A stretch of DNA of 56,484 nt from the NCBI GenBank assembly GCA_034678545.1, contig JAXDBS010000101.1, positions 1 to 56,484 of the forward strand, written 5' to 3'. The translations under genes and the position numbers were made by a program. Origin of the DNA: UBA5614 sp034678545. GTDB taxonomy: Bacteria > Cloacimonadota > Cloacimonadia > Cloacimonadales > Cloacimonadaceae. Below, piece after piece: positions 36,601-44,479 of this stretch; the first letter of the stretch is position 1; each line of letters opens with the position of its first letter. The notes beneath the pieces are model-generated. The model was not told the origin of the DNA, made no database searches, and saw nothing but the letters and a program-made list of their open reading frames with translations.

Positions 36601-36993
36601 CGGCTTGACCAGGGTAGCCAGGCTGTCTCCGACTTCCCTGACTTCATACAGATAATAGCTCTGAGAAAGAAAATCAGGGAAGGCATAATAAGACACGGTG
36701 AGCATTCCGGCTGACAGGCTGTCCTGTTCTATTGTCAATATGCCGGTGTCATAATTTATTTCATAATCGGTTTCACGTGACAAGCGTCTGCCCGAGAGCG
36801 AAACACTGTCTGAAAAAGCCACTATTCTGTTGTCGGGCAATTGAAAGGCAGTCGGAGCAGAATATAGCTCGAGGTCCATCCGTCTGAAATATGTCTTGAT
36901 ATGCGGCTCGGAATTCTGCCCGGAAAGCGGCAATGAAGGGTATAGTACCAGGGCGATTAACAGGGCAGCCAGAGAGTGTCTGATTATGTCCAA
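33652..36993 (-). CDS. Giant outer-membrane beta-structure protein (1113 residues)
   Basis: Signal peptide (HSLAALLIALVLYPSLPLSGQ), then almost entirely alternating beta-type sequence rich in Tyr, Asn, Asp and Ser, consistent with a large outer-membrane barrel or surface beta protein. Two segments follow a DYxIxYxxGxL pattern (RETDYEINYDTGILTI near 75 and GTDYTIDYAEGTLTF near 310), a pattern I associate with SprA-like and other FCB-group envelope proteins. The C-terminus is KMEFRAEL, not a terminal Phe. The only start consistent with the signal peptide is TTG at 36993, 10 bases after umuD, with only a short AGG before it; translation is probably coupled. Function unknown. Confidence 0.8.
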   Translation of the reverse strand: MDIIRHSLAALLIALVLYPSLPLSGQNSEPHIKTYFRRMDLELYSAPTAFQLPDNRIVAFSDSVSLSGRRLSRETDYEINYDTGILTIEQDSLSAGMLTVSYYAFPDFLSQSYYLYEVREVGDSLATLVKPSRKAMIDLSDNKLLVSGSKTFALTFSNLESYDLKQSLYMNLSGELSPALKIEGRLSDSQSALTPEGDSREISSLDQIYLKLYGKQYYLMLGDQDYEFSNTHLMRYKTKFEGFNLKYDDKFMVQGALAINGGKPQVNVIQGVEGKQGPYYLTANTTGQTVQVIAGSEKISVNGNIQQRGTDYTIDYAEGTLTFKILVTSNSRIMAEFQYSDDYYSQNLYLNSSSFQLRPGLKIGQHLIKQTDNRNNPLQWNLTSEDIDSLRNAGDGAAWGQGVYEVEPGNGIYVRRYDSENNVYYDYEPADTTANYLVYFSFVGTGLGDYESIGNNKYKYIGKNQGSYMPFKKLIAPIDKTNIGMFLRFENPVIDLWTEGLVSSQDENTFSNKNDKDNSGGIISARANLHPQDWKLSPQLSMAYLHRTNNTFTFSSLTPENEHYEFSSLPEPDSLFQDSITLGLRLSQTDSWEQLIITRYRNVKGNFIQKYIKSESTIRQRNFLPYIRWYGIMSNQTFVDSLLDNSILHYHLVDVDWRWKALMLKMHYFVNREEFDFADGAWDSQVAGRHYGKLEPQANISDQKTYSSTVSFSRDKNDIKQGDSWSNLQRSDTWQLKQTLSSATHNLSLDFTHRNLNRASSDSDTLTKKISFDLANFRSSHQLWNNAVSAVTSYQLNQLEFYPKIRELNYVGEGLGQYDSTGVLVESGDYDYYYVNSGASQLSSDINASLNLNIHVFRKSNPQSLFNKVNLDTNLLVTENTTLKNDWHAYLLWPDALLQNETTLYGKQVMQNVLWLDIQPKLLAANFRHEINKTLDNRYQEASRIRSEEMELEMDWKQLYGYQLRASIGHSTAQDNRYDTMIKETKLSATIYRNVSSKFNSQSVLSYAVEGGESSIGNKRYQLTNVKFNPFLTWYPNLKYRVNVNLMLQYNQRSGSDLLSFLPDKRDGFLFTWSLQTQLRLNSYSSGFLEYSGNSYPDEASLHKLKMEFRAEL

Positions 36994-37003
36994 GCCTGAA
37001 CTG

Positions 37004-37456
37004 TCAAACTTTGTGGATGATGTGGGTTACCACTCCCCAGATAACGAAATCAATGTCTTCATCTATCCGGATTGCTTCATAGGATGGATTGTCTGGAACC
37101 AGCCAGTAATATCCAGCGGTGATCTTCAGTCTCTTTACAGTCAGTTCACCGTCCAGGACAGCGATCACGATTCTGTTGTTGACAGCCTCCAGCGACCTGT
37201 CTACAATCAGGATATCGTCGGGTTGGATGCCAGCGTTGATCATCGAGTAACCTTCCGCCCTGACGAAAAATGTCGAATGCGGATGTTGGATCAGATACTC
37301 ATTCAAATCCAGGGTTGCTTCGATGTAATCCTGGGCCGGCGACGGGAATCCGGCTGGCACCCGGGGACCCAGTAAAGGCCTTTCCAGGTCTTTGCTTCTT
37401 TTAAATTTATATACTTCTTTCACCGATCCTTCCGGCTTGCTTTTCTTCTTATCCAT
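37004..37456 (-). CDS. umuD: UmuD-like S24 autoprotease
   Basis: 150 residues. It has the UmuD processing site PAGFPSPAQDYIE (cleavage expected A35-G36), the serine nucleophile S71 in AEGYSMINAGI and the lysine K108 in GELTVKRL; the 37-residue S-K spacing equals that of E. coli UmuD. There is no N-terminal DNA-binding domain, which separates it from LexA, although the N-terminal arm is Lys-rich. ATG at 37456 with GGAGG eight bases upstream; a TTG five codons earlier is rejected. It heads a unit with the outer-membrane protein and the TSUP permease. Its expected partner umuC is at 54299-55588. Confidence 0.9.
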   Translation of the reverse strand: MDKKKSKPEGSVKEVYKFKRSKDLERPLLGPRVPAGFPSPAQDYIEATLDLNEYLIQHPHSTFFVRAEGYSMINAGIQPDDILIVDRSLEAVNNRIVIAVLDGELTVKRLKITAGYYWLVPDNPSYEAIRIDEDIDFVIWGVVTHIIHKV

Positions 37457-37539
37457 TTTTTTTGCCTCCAAAATCTCGCATTATGCAAGGAATGTCAGAA
37501 TACCCCTCTGTCTGTTCATAATCATTTAAGTGCACCCAA

Positions 37540-37564
37540 GTACTGTAAACCTGAGTGACAATAC
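37540..37564. promoter_or_regulatory. Inverted repeat upstream of umuD, possible SOS-type operator
   Basis: GTACTGT-N11-ACAATAC (one mismatch between arms), about 85 bases before the umuD ATG and between it and a TTGACA at 37622-37627. Its spacing and CTGT/ACA composition suggest a repressor site such as a LexA box, but the LexA motif of this phylum is not known to me. Confidence 0.4.
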
Positions 37565-37621
37565 TGCGTTAATATAGCGTTTGGCTCATTTATTGTTTCA
37601 TTAAATCCGATTTGGTATTTC

Positions 37622-37627
37622 TGTCAA
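37622..37627 (-). promoter_or_regulatory. -35 hexamer upstream of umuD
   Basis: TTGACA on the minus strand with TTAATG 17 bases downstream as a weak -10. Confidence 0.35.
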
Positions 37628-37691
37628 TTTCAATAACTCAGTGTGTAGCTCCAGTTAATGATTTTATAGTCCATTTCTGTCTCACCCGCTT

Positions 37692-37770
37692 CGCCCTTGC
37701 TGGCATTACTTACCCAATACGGATTCAGTCCGTATTGGGTCCGTAATGGGTCCGTAGTGCTAGCAGGGAG
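37692..37770 (+). repeat. Dispersed palindromic element, copy A
   Basis: A perfect 12-bp hairpin core (ACCCAATACGGA, loop TTCAG, TCCGTATTGGGT; 37712-37740) lies inside a longer imperfect palindrome whose outer arms (CCCTTGCT ... AGCAGGG) also pair. The reverse complement of 50187-50271 is nearly the same sequence, apart from a 7-base indel and a few substitutions. Confidence 0.8.
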
Positions 37771-37814
37771 GAGGAAGTGTATTTATTGGATAATAGACAA
37801 ATACAGAACGGTCT

Positions 37815-37973
37815 ATGGATAAGGATGATCATCTGGAATGCATGCGTCATGAGATGGGGGAGGGTTGTCCGGACGCCCTGCAGATAACAGAATCCTTAAT
37901 GAATATGCCATCCAGATGGATTGACCTAAAAGCAAATACGTTTTTAATGATTGATCACTCAAGACAGATATAG
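37815..37973 (+). CDS. Possible small protein or gene remnant, 52 residues
   Basis: ATG at 37815 to TAG at 37973, in the gap between umuD and ridA. The translation (MDKDDHLECMRHEMGEG..., then RWIDLKANTFLMIDHSR) looks protein-like but I do not recognise it. The start has no Shine-Dalgarno, so it may be a decayed gene fragment. Low confidence. Confidence 0.25.
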   Translation: MDKDDHLECMRHEMGEGCPDALQITESLMNMPSRWIDLKANTFLMIDHSRQI

Positions 37974-38036
37974 ATTAAACGATGCATGGAATGAAGCCCC
38001 ACACAGTAAAGAGTGGGAGGTGGGAAAAAATATTCA

Positions 38037-38066
38037 TTGACTGAAAAGCAAGGCAAAAGATATAAA
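38037..38066 (+). promoter_or_regulatory. Promoter of ridA
   Basis: TTGACT (38037-38042), 18-base spacer, TATAAA (38061-38066), about 38 bases before the ridA start codon. Confidence 0.7.
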
Positions 38067-38103
38067 GTAAACAGGCACAAGGTTAAACAACCGATGGAGG
38101 TTC

Positions 38104-38481
38104 ATGATGATGCAAGCCATTACCACACCGCGGGCGCCTGGCGCTTTCGGGCCTTATTCGCAGGCAGTTTTTAAGAATGGGATGCTGTTCATTTCCGGGC
38201 AACTGGGATTCGACCCGGTGACCGATATTATGCCTGAAAGCTTTGCAGACCAGGCAAACCTGATCATCAACGGTTTGAAAGAGATCCTGAAAGCAGCCGG
38301 AATGAGTCTGAGCCACGTGGTTAAGGTCACGGTCTTCCTGGACGATCTGGACGATTTTCCAATGTTGAACGAGATTTACGCCAAGCACTTTACGGCTCCC
38401 TATCCGGCCAGGGAAACGATCCAAGTGGCGCGCATTCCCAAAAACGGGAAACTGGAAATATCACTAATTGCGATGAAGTAA
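38104..38481 (+). CDS. ridA: RidA family enamine/imine deaminase
   Basis: 125 residues, normal for RidA (YjgF/YER057c/UK114). PGAFGPYSQAV at the start and YPARETIQVARIPKNGKLEIS near the C-terminus carry the conserved tyrosine and the substrate-binding arginine of the family. It hydrolyses reactive 2-aminoacrylate-type imines made by PLP enzymes such as threonine/serine dehydratase, which suits an amino-acid fermenter. Three ATGs follow GGAGG (38104, 38107, 38110); spacing favours the second or third, a difference of one or two residues. Confidence 0.93.
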   Translation: MMMQAITTPRAPGAFGPYSQAVFKNGMLFISGQLGFDPVTDIMPESFADQANLIINGLKEILKAAGMSLSHVVKVTVFLDDLDDFPMLNEIYAKHFTAPYPARETIQVARIPKNGKLEISLIAMK

Positions 38482-38736
38482 GTTACCTCTGCATGGCGGA
38501 TCCTTGAAAACCGGCGGGACTGCTCTGTTCATGTTCCGGAGCAGGGACAAAATCTAACTTCGGGGGTCAACGGCAAAATAAATCTTGACATAAAAGTCAT
38601 TCACGTCAGTAATATCAATTGTGGCAGGCCTTTGTTTGCGAATATTCCAATGTTGTTCAGCAACATAGGCACCAGGGAGCAAGATGCTGATATTGTGATT
38701 GAAAACTGATTGGCAGTTCACCTAATTGGAGGTATG
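38482..38736. other. Gene-free spacer between ridA and the surface-protein gene
   Basis: It contains a TTGACA at 38585-38590 with TAATAT 19 bases (or AGTAAT 17 bases) downstream, a possible promoter for the surface-protein gene 250 bases away. A short CTGCTC/GAGCAG inverted repeat near 38520-38545 may mark the end of ridA. No gene seen. Confidence 0.4.
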
Positions 38737-38739
38737 AAC

Positions 38740-38796
38740 ATGAAAGCTGATCTTCGTAGCCTGCAGACTATTTTAATTTCTCAACCAATCAACTGA
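38740..38796 (+). CDS. Putative 18-residue leader peptide ORF
   Basis: ATG at 38740, seven bases after a strong GGAGG, to TGA at 38796; the peptide begins MKADLRSLQTIL. It ends 40 bases before the 1861-residue protein's ATG, which has its own ribosome site. A small ORF with such a good ribosome site may be a leader peptide or a genuine small protein. No attenuator hairpin is evident. Confidence 0.35.
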   Translation: MKADLRSLQTILISQPIN

Positions 38797-38836
38797 TGCA
38801 TTTGAGTTATCAACCTCCCCAAAGGCAGGAGACATT

Positions 38837-41800
38837 ATGAAGCGCTATCTCATCCTCAATGTTTTTCTGATCATGGCAGCCTTGCAGTTGGCCATTGCTC
38901 CTGGTCCTGTGGTCAATCCCTTCCCGGCGAATGCGCAGGTTGAGGTTGATCCCAATGCAATTTTGACCTGGGAACCAAATCCTGAAGGCGGAACGCCAAG
39001 CGGGTACCGTCTATACCTGGGGACAAACAGAGCGGCCACAAACATCTTCGATGGCCTTGAAACAGACATGCCGTATTTCGATATGGACGGGTATAACTAC
39101 GATACCAAGTACTACTGGAGAGTGGTTGCCTATAATATTGACGGGGATGCTGAGGGCAGTGCCACCTGGAACTTCACCACCTTCGCCAATCCTGAGATCA
39201 ACCGTTTCCCCTATACGCAGGGCTTCAACGCTGAACCTTTTCCTGCCGCCGGGTGGTCAATGTCGATCTTGGCAGGAATGATGGGTTACAGCATCGAGCC
39301 CTCCAGTACCAATCCAAACTGCGCGCCACACTCGGGAGCCGGGATGCTGGTGTATCACGGATATGGTTCCAGTTATGGCGATCAGGCTGTTTTATTCAGC
39401 TCAGCCATCCGAACCGAGTATCCGCAATGCAGTTATCAGGTCGGTTTCTGGATTTACCGGGACAATGAAAGTGCTTTGGGAGATCAGATAACCGTGTACA
39501 GAAACAGCGCTCCAGCGTTAAATGGAAATCAGGCGCCTATAGTTACAATTCACAGAGCCGCTAACCTGTCACCCTTGGAAACGGGCGGGACAGGTTGGTA
39601 TTATTACTCATACAATTTCTATCCGACTCACCCATACACATATCTGATTTTTTTGGCCTTCAGCTACGGAGGGCTTAATATGTACATGGACGGCCTGACC
39701 GTCACCAGGACAGTGAATTCGGGCGCATATTATGACATCTGGCCGGGAGATTACAACTTTGGAGAGGTTGTCGTTAATACATCAAAAGACAAGACCTTCG
39801 TGATCGGAAATTCAGGAGTGGATGCCTTTACACTCAACCAGATCCGTGAGGAAAACGGAGAAGGACAATCGGGATTGAATTTCTCATTGCCTGATCTGCC
39901 AACCTTGCCGGCCGTGATCGATCCCGGGGACAGCATTCAGTTCACACTGCGGTATTCACCTTTGCTGTATGGCAATTATGATGAGACATATTTATACATT
40001 ACCTCATCTCTGTGGCCGTCAAAGTCATACATCATAGGCGGAGTGGGCGTTAACGAAGCCGCTTATACAATCAACCCCGGAAGTTATGCTTTTGGCAACG
40101 TACCGTTATACACGACGGCATGGGTCTGCCAGGTAATCAAAAACACCGGTGACCTGCCCCTGACTGTCATGGAGATCAGCTTGGATCCGCAAACAGTTGA
40201 GCATTTTACCTTACAGGAGGTTCCGGCCCTGCCCCGGGTGATCGAAGGCGGGGACTCGCTGTATTTTTTCGTCCATTATATGCCAACAGAAACGGGAGGA
40301 GGGGACGAGGCTGTTTTGCATATAGCGGAAACGGGTGATTACCATACTTACATGTTTAACGGGACCGGAATCACCCAGCCTGATCCTGCCATATATCTGT
40401 TTCCGCCAGACGGTTCGGTCAACACCTCGCTCAATCCTGTCCTGAAATGGTCCAAAGCATCAACCGGCTGCGCTCCTACGGGATTCCTGGTCTACGTTTG
40501 GACAGAAGAACCATATGTCTTTATTGAAAACGGAGTGGACACTGCAGACACCAGTTATGTGGTTCATTCCCTGGCCAACGGGACGCTGTATTACTGGCAG
40601 ATCATTCCATACAATGCCGCGGGAAACGCGGCGGACGTGGAAACGTGGAGTTTTACGACTGTGGATGCGGCTTTCGAACAGACGGGATTTTTCGCCGCCC
40701 CGACCACAGGGCATGCGCCGCTGCTAGTTAATTTTGCTGATTCGACCCAAGTCGGAGCGCTGCTGCCGGGGGTTACTGTTGAATACTGGTACTGGGACTT
40801 CGATAATGACGGAACGACAGACAGTTTTGAACAGAATCCCAGCCATACTTATGAACAGCCGGGGAGTTATTCTGTCAGATTGACCGTGATTTGCAGCAAC
40901 GGTATGACCGCATCCTATCTGGAATTGGAGCTGATCGATGTAACCAACCAGGATCCTGCAGTAACATCATACATAGAGTATGTAATGTTACAGGAGGATA
41001 CCCCCGACAGTTCGATTATCCTGGATGCATACTTTGCGGACGGTGATGAAGACCCGCTGGCCTATTCCTTCAGCGGGAACATACAGGTGGACGCGTTCAT
41101 CAGGGACGGCAGGTTAAATCTGATCCCAGCTCTGAACTGGAGCGGTATGGAAAGCATCCTGCTGACAGCCACAGACCCGTTTGGAGCTTATGCCAGCCAG
41201 TCAGTGGATGTCATGGTGAGCGCTCTTAACGATCCCCCGGCCTTTGCTCTGCCCGACACACTGTACTTTTTGGCAGGCACTGCGTATGAGGTGGATTTTT
41301 CGGAGTACTTTGCCGATCCTGACAATACTTACGAACAATTGTCAATGTTGATTGACACTACTTCAACTGCCCATGTGATACATTGCGACTACATTCCCAA
41401 CACTGAGGGGGAATTAACCTGTGAGTTTTCAGCTCCGGCCGGATATCTGGGCATTGAGGTATTTCCCGTCACCATAGATGACAATGCAGCAAGGGCAACT
41501 GCGCAGGATACCATTGTGATCAAGGTTTTGGCAGATTTGGAACCTTATGGATCATGCATCGTGCCCGGCGGTACAAGGCAAAACGGTTACACCGGACAGC
41601 AGGTTTTTTTCACAGATGCCACAAAGGGAAATCCGGATTACTGGAGTTGGGATTTCGGCGATGGCTATACCAGTTCATCCAAGAATACTTCGCATAAGTA
41701 TCTTCTACCGGGAACCTACACCATACACCTGACAGTGGATAACAGCCAGGACACTAATCCGCAGCAGACAGTAAACATCGGATCTGTCACGATGATCGGA

Positions 41801-44422
41801 ACGCTGGCCCCGACAAGCGTGGTTTCTTCAGTTAATTGGCTGGTGGGTGACCACGATCAGTATAATATCTTTGACAGCCTGTACATTGCGGCAGGAGGCT
41901 CTCTTACAATATCTCCACTGCTTTGGGTTAATGTCTTTGATACGACCCGCGTCATCGTCAACGGTGCGATCAGTGCCAGCAATGTGCAGTTCAGGCCGCA
42001 GGGCGTGTTTACAAGCTGGAAAGGTCTTACGTTCAATGCCTCGGCCCAGGCTAGCAATATCAACTGTTGTTTTCTGTATGACGCCCTGGAAGGCTTTGTG
42101 ATCAGCAATGGAAACGTTGAGATCAGCCAGACCAGCCTGCTCCCCTCAGATTCTCTGACCATTCTGAACGGGACTGCTGTCACTATTACCGGTGCATGTT
42201 CTCCAACGCTTAGTGATATTGTCATTTCAAACTATAAAACGGGTTTCAGTATCTGCGGAACCGGCACGGGGAATACAACCACGCCCACCCTGACCAATAT
42301 CAGAGTCAGGAACAGTACCAACGCGTCGCGCTCTGAAAGCATCAGGAAGGCAATATTGATCAATGAAACATCCAGTCCGGTGATTGATGGCGCGGAGATC
42401 ATCAACTATGACAAGGGTATTAGTTTTTATAACTCCAACCTCGCATATAAAACGAATCCTTCTATTACGGGTTGTCAGATATACAATGAAGCTCAGTCCA
42501 CCGATGGTATGATTGCGCTTGAAGTTAATGGCAATGTCTGCCTCAATGTGGACAGCCTGTACATTGACAGATACGAAACAGGCGTGGTTTACCAGAGTTA
42601 CGGCTCCTCCACTTCCACGCCAACATTGACCAACATCCGGGTGCGTAACAGCACCAATGCCACGCGTGGAGCGAGTTTGGGCGTTCTGCTGGACAACGTC
42701 AGGGCAATCGAATTCACTAATAGTGAAATCGATTCCATGCTGACTGGAATCAAGATCTCTAACAACAGCGGATCTACCTCTGTGCCGGCTTTTTCCAATG
42801 TCAGAGTCAGCTGCAGGACCGGCAGCAGCGTGTCTGAGAGTGTTGGATTAGAGGTATCGGGTAACGTGTCTCCCCAATTCAACGACCTGCGGATCGATAA
42901 TTATATCAGAGGAATCAGTTATCTTGGATCGGGTACGTCCCTTTACCCTATCCCCACCTTGTCCAATATACGCATCAGAAAGAACGGCCAGGCCTTGCGT
43001 CTATCCGCTTCGACGGGGATGAAGATCCATAATGTGCCATGTTTTGTAGCCATCAATGACACGATCGAAGGCTATTCCCTGGGCCTGGAAGTTACTACAG
43101 ACGCCTACAGCACGAGGAACACTCCGACGCTGACAAATATCCGGATCCGCAACAGCACCAACGCTTCACGCCAGAACAACACAGGAATTCTGCTGGGGGA
43201 AAAGATAGCAGGCACCCTGAACTACTGTTTGGTCGAAGAGTACTTTACTGGAGTGTTTTTGGCTGATGACAACAGAACTACATTGATGTACAATCTGATC
43301 AAGAACTGCGGGATCGGACTCAAGGCTTCCGGCTATACCACATCACAACCCATCAGCCGCAACCTGTTTAAGCTGGATCCAAGCTGGCAGGCAACCCATG
43401 CTTGGGAATACAAACCGATCCTGATCTACAGTACCGGCCCCTGGAATATCCACCACAACACAGTCTGGGGTTTTCCACTGGCGATGTCAGCCTCATATTC
43501 AAACTACATAAACTTCTCGAACAACGTTGTCTGGGATGATAACATCATTCAAAATCCTTTTAGCTTGAACAATGCAACTATGCAATATACATACAATGAT
43601 GTAAGAATATCCGGAGAATTCGCTCCCGGATCAGGGAATTTCAATTCCGACCCTCTGCTTTCAGACCCTGAAGCTGACGATTTTCAGCTGACATATAACA
43701 GCCCCTGCATTGATGGAGGAGATCCGGCTTTTCAACCTGACGCGGACAACACTGTCACGGATGTCGGAGCGTATCCATATTTGCACAAAGCTGATTTCAC
43801 GCCGCATAATTCTGTGATAATGGTGGGTGAAACAATCAGCTTTTATAACCTTTCGCTCGGGCATGATTATCCCGGCTTTACTTCCGTAGCATGGGATCTG
43901 GGAAACAACGGGTCGGTTGAATCAACAGACTGGAACTGGAGTCATCAGTTCAACCAATCAGGTATTTTTGCACTCAGGCTAGTAGTAACCACAGGTAATC
44001 TGGCTGATACCCTGGTCATCAACGATGCGGTGGAAGTTGAAGAAGTCAAATTGAAAGCTCCGCAAAGCCTGCTTCTCGCAGTAATTGGCAGCGACATGGT
44101 CCTGAGTTGGGATGCCGTCACCCAAAACCAGAACGGACAACCGGTGCAGGTCGGTTTTTATATTATCTACTCCACTGAATCGGTAACAGGCACTTTTAGT
44201 TACATTGGTTACACTGATGAAGGCAGTACAGTCTATACCGACACAAATGGAGCCTGGGATTTGGGAAAATTCTATCTGGTCATCGGATTTGCCGGCACTT
44301 ATACAGAATTTCAGGATTTTCTGAGTAGTCATCCTGTTTATCCGTTAGAGCGTTCTATGTTACCTGATAAACCCAAGTATTGGCTACGGAAACGTACTAT
44401 TGATAGGGATCAAAGGAAGTGA
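38837..44422 (+). CDS. Giant exported surface protein: FN3/ASH/PKD/beta-helix architecture
   Basis: 1861 residues. Signal peptide (1-21), FN3-like domain, MAM/cleaved-adhesin-like domain (about 115-300), two ASH/HYDIN-like Ig domains with YNFGEVVVNTS and YAFGNVPLYT, another FN3, a PKD domain (WYWDFDNDGTTDS), cadherin-like Ig segments, a second PKD (WSWDFGDGYTSS), a right-handed beta-helix with about 56-residue repeats (about 1149-1485), a choice-of-anchor-Q-like segment (SPCIDGGDPAFQPD), a third PKD (AWDLGNNGS) and a last FN3. No NPF-type sorting domain is seen; the C-terminus is instead a basic tail (YWLRKRTIDRDQRK). AGGAGA lies four bases before ATG 38837. Probable adhesin or polysaccharide-binding surface protein. 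Confidence 0.85.
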   Translation: MKRYLILNVFLIMAALQLAIAPGPVVNPFPANAQVEVDPNAILTWEPNPEGGTPSGYRLYLGTNRAATNIFDGLETDMPYFDMDGYNYDTKYYWRVVAYNIDGDAEGSATWNFTTFANPEINRFPYTQGFNAEPFPAAGWSMSILAGMMGYSIEPSSTNPNCAPHSGAGMLVYHGYGSSYGDQAVLFSSAIRTEYPQCSYQVGFWIYRDNESALGDQITVYRNSAPALNGNQAPIVTIHRAANLSPLETGGTGWYYYSYNFYPTHPYTYLIFLAFSYGGLNMYMDGLTVTRTVNSGAYYDIWPGDYNFGEVVVNTSKDKTFVIGNSGVDAFTLNQIREENGEGQSGLNFSLPDLPTLPAVIDPGDSIQFTLRYSPLLYGNYDETYLYITSSLWPSKSYIIGGVGVNEAAYTINPGSYAFGNVPLYTTAWVCQVIKNTGDLPLTVMEISLDPQTVEHFTLQEVPALPRVIEGGDSLYFFVHYMPTETGGGDEAVLHIAETGDYHTYMFNGTGITQPDPAIYLFPPDGSVNTSLNPVLKWSKASTGCAPTGFLVYVWTEEPYVFIENGVDTADTSYVVHSLANGTLYYWQIIPYNAAGNAADVETWSFTTVDAAFEQTGFFAAPTTGHAPLLVNFADSTQVGALLPGVTVEYWYWDFDNDGTTDSFEQNPSHTYEQPGSYSVRLTVICSNGMTASYLELELIDVTNQDPAVTSYIEYVMLQEDTPDSSIILDAYFADGDEDPLAYSFSGNIQVDAFIRDGRLNLIPALNWSGMESILLTATDPFGAYASQSVDVMVSALNDPPAFALPDTLYFLAGTAYEVDFSEYFADPDNTYEQLSMLIDTTSTAHVIHCDYIPNTEGELTCEFSAPAGYLGIEVFPVTIDDNAARATAQDTIVIKVLADLEPYGSCIVPGGTRQNGYTGQQVFFTDATKGNPDYWSWDFGDGYTSSSKNTSHKYLLPGTYTIHLTVDNSQDTNPQQTVNIGSVTMIGTLAPTSVVSSVNWLVGDHDQYNIFDSLYIAAGGSLTISPLLWVNVFDTTRVIVNGAISASNVQFRPQGVFTSWKGLTFNASAQASNINCCFLYDALEGFVISNGNVEISQTSLLPSDSLTILNGTAVTITGACSPTLSDIVISNYKTGFSICGTGTGNTTTPTLTNIRVRNSTNASRSESIRKAILINETSSPVIDGAEIINYDKGISFYNSNLAYKTNPSITGCQIYNEAQSTDGMIALEVNGNVCLNVDSLYIDRYETGVVYQSYGSSTSTPTLTNIRVRNSTNATRGASLGVLLDNVRAIEFTNSEIDSMLTGIKISNNSGSTSVPAFSNVRVSCRTGSSVSESVGLEVSGNVSPQFNDLRIDNYIRGISYLGSGTSLYPIPTLSNIRIRKNGQALRLSASTGMKIHNVPCFVAINDTIEGYSLGLEVTTDAYSTRNTPTLTNIRIRNSTNASRQNNTGILLGEKIAGTLNYCLVEEYFTGVFLADDNRTTLMYNLIKNCGIGLKASGYTTSQPISRNLFKLDPSWQATHAWEYKPILIYSTGPWNIHHNTVWGFPLAMSASYSNYINFSNNVVWDDNIIQNPFSLNNATMQYTYNDVRISGEFAPGSGNFNSDPLLSDPEADDFQLTYNSPCIDGGDPAFQPDADNTVTDVGAYPYLHKADFTPHNSVIMVGETISFYNLSLGHDYPGFTSVAWDLGNNGSVESTDWNWSHQFNQSGIFALRLVVTTGNLADTLVINDAVEVEEVKLKAPQSLLLAVIGSDMVLSWDAVTQNQNGQPVQVGFYIIYSTESVTGTFSYIGYTDEGSTVYTDTNGAWDLGKFYLVIGFAGTYTEFQDFLSSHPVYPLERSMLPDKPKYWLRKRTIDRDQRK
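42281..43290 (+). repeat. 168-base tandem repeats in the surface-protein gene
   Basis: Six units with starts near 42281, 42449 (degenerate), 42617, 42782, 42951 and 43121. Four contain a close match to TPTLTNIRVRNSTNAS; units 3 and 4 diverge (VPAFSNVRVSCRTGSS, IPTLSNIRIRKNGQAL). The period of 168 bases equals 56 residues, i.e. likely two beta-helix turns. Confidence 0.8.
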
Positions 44423-44479
44423 GCCGGGTAAAGGATTTAGGTGTTTATCTAATCTTCAATTCTCGTTAAGGTGACTTGC

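Noticed and set aside
37004..37456. LexA repressor
   Set aside because: There is no N-terminal winged-helix DNA-binding domain; the short arm and the GFPSPAQDYIE site fit UmuD.
42281..43290. CRISPR-like periodic repeats
   Set aside because: The 168-base period is in frame within one coding sequence and encodes a beta-helix repeat; there are no short identical repeats with unique spacers.
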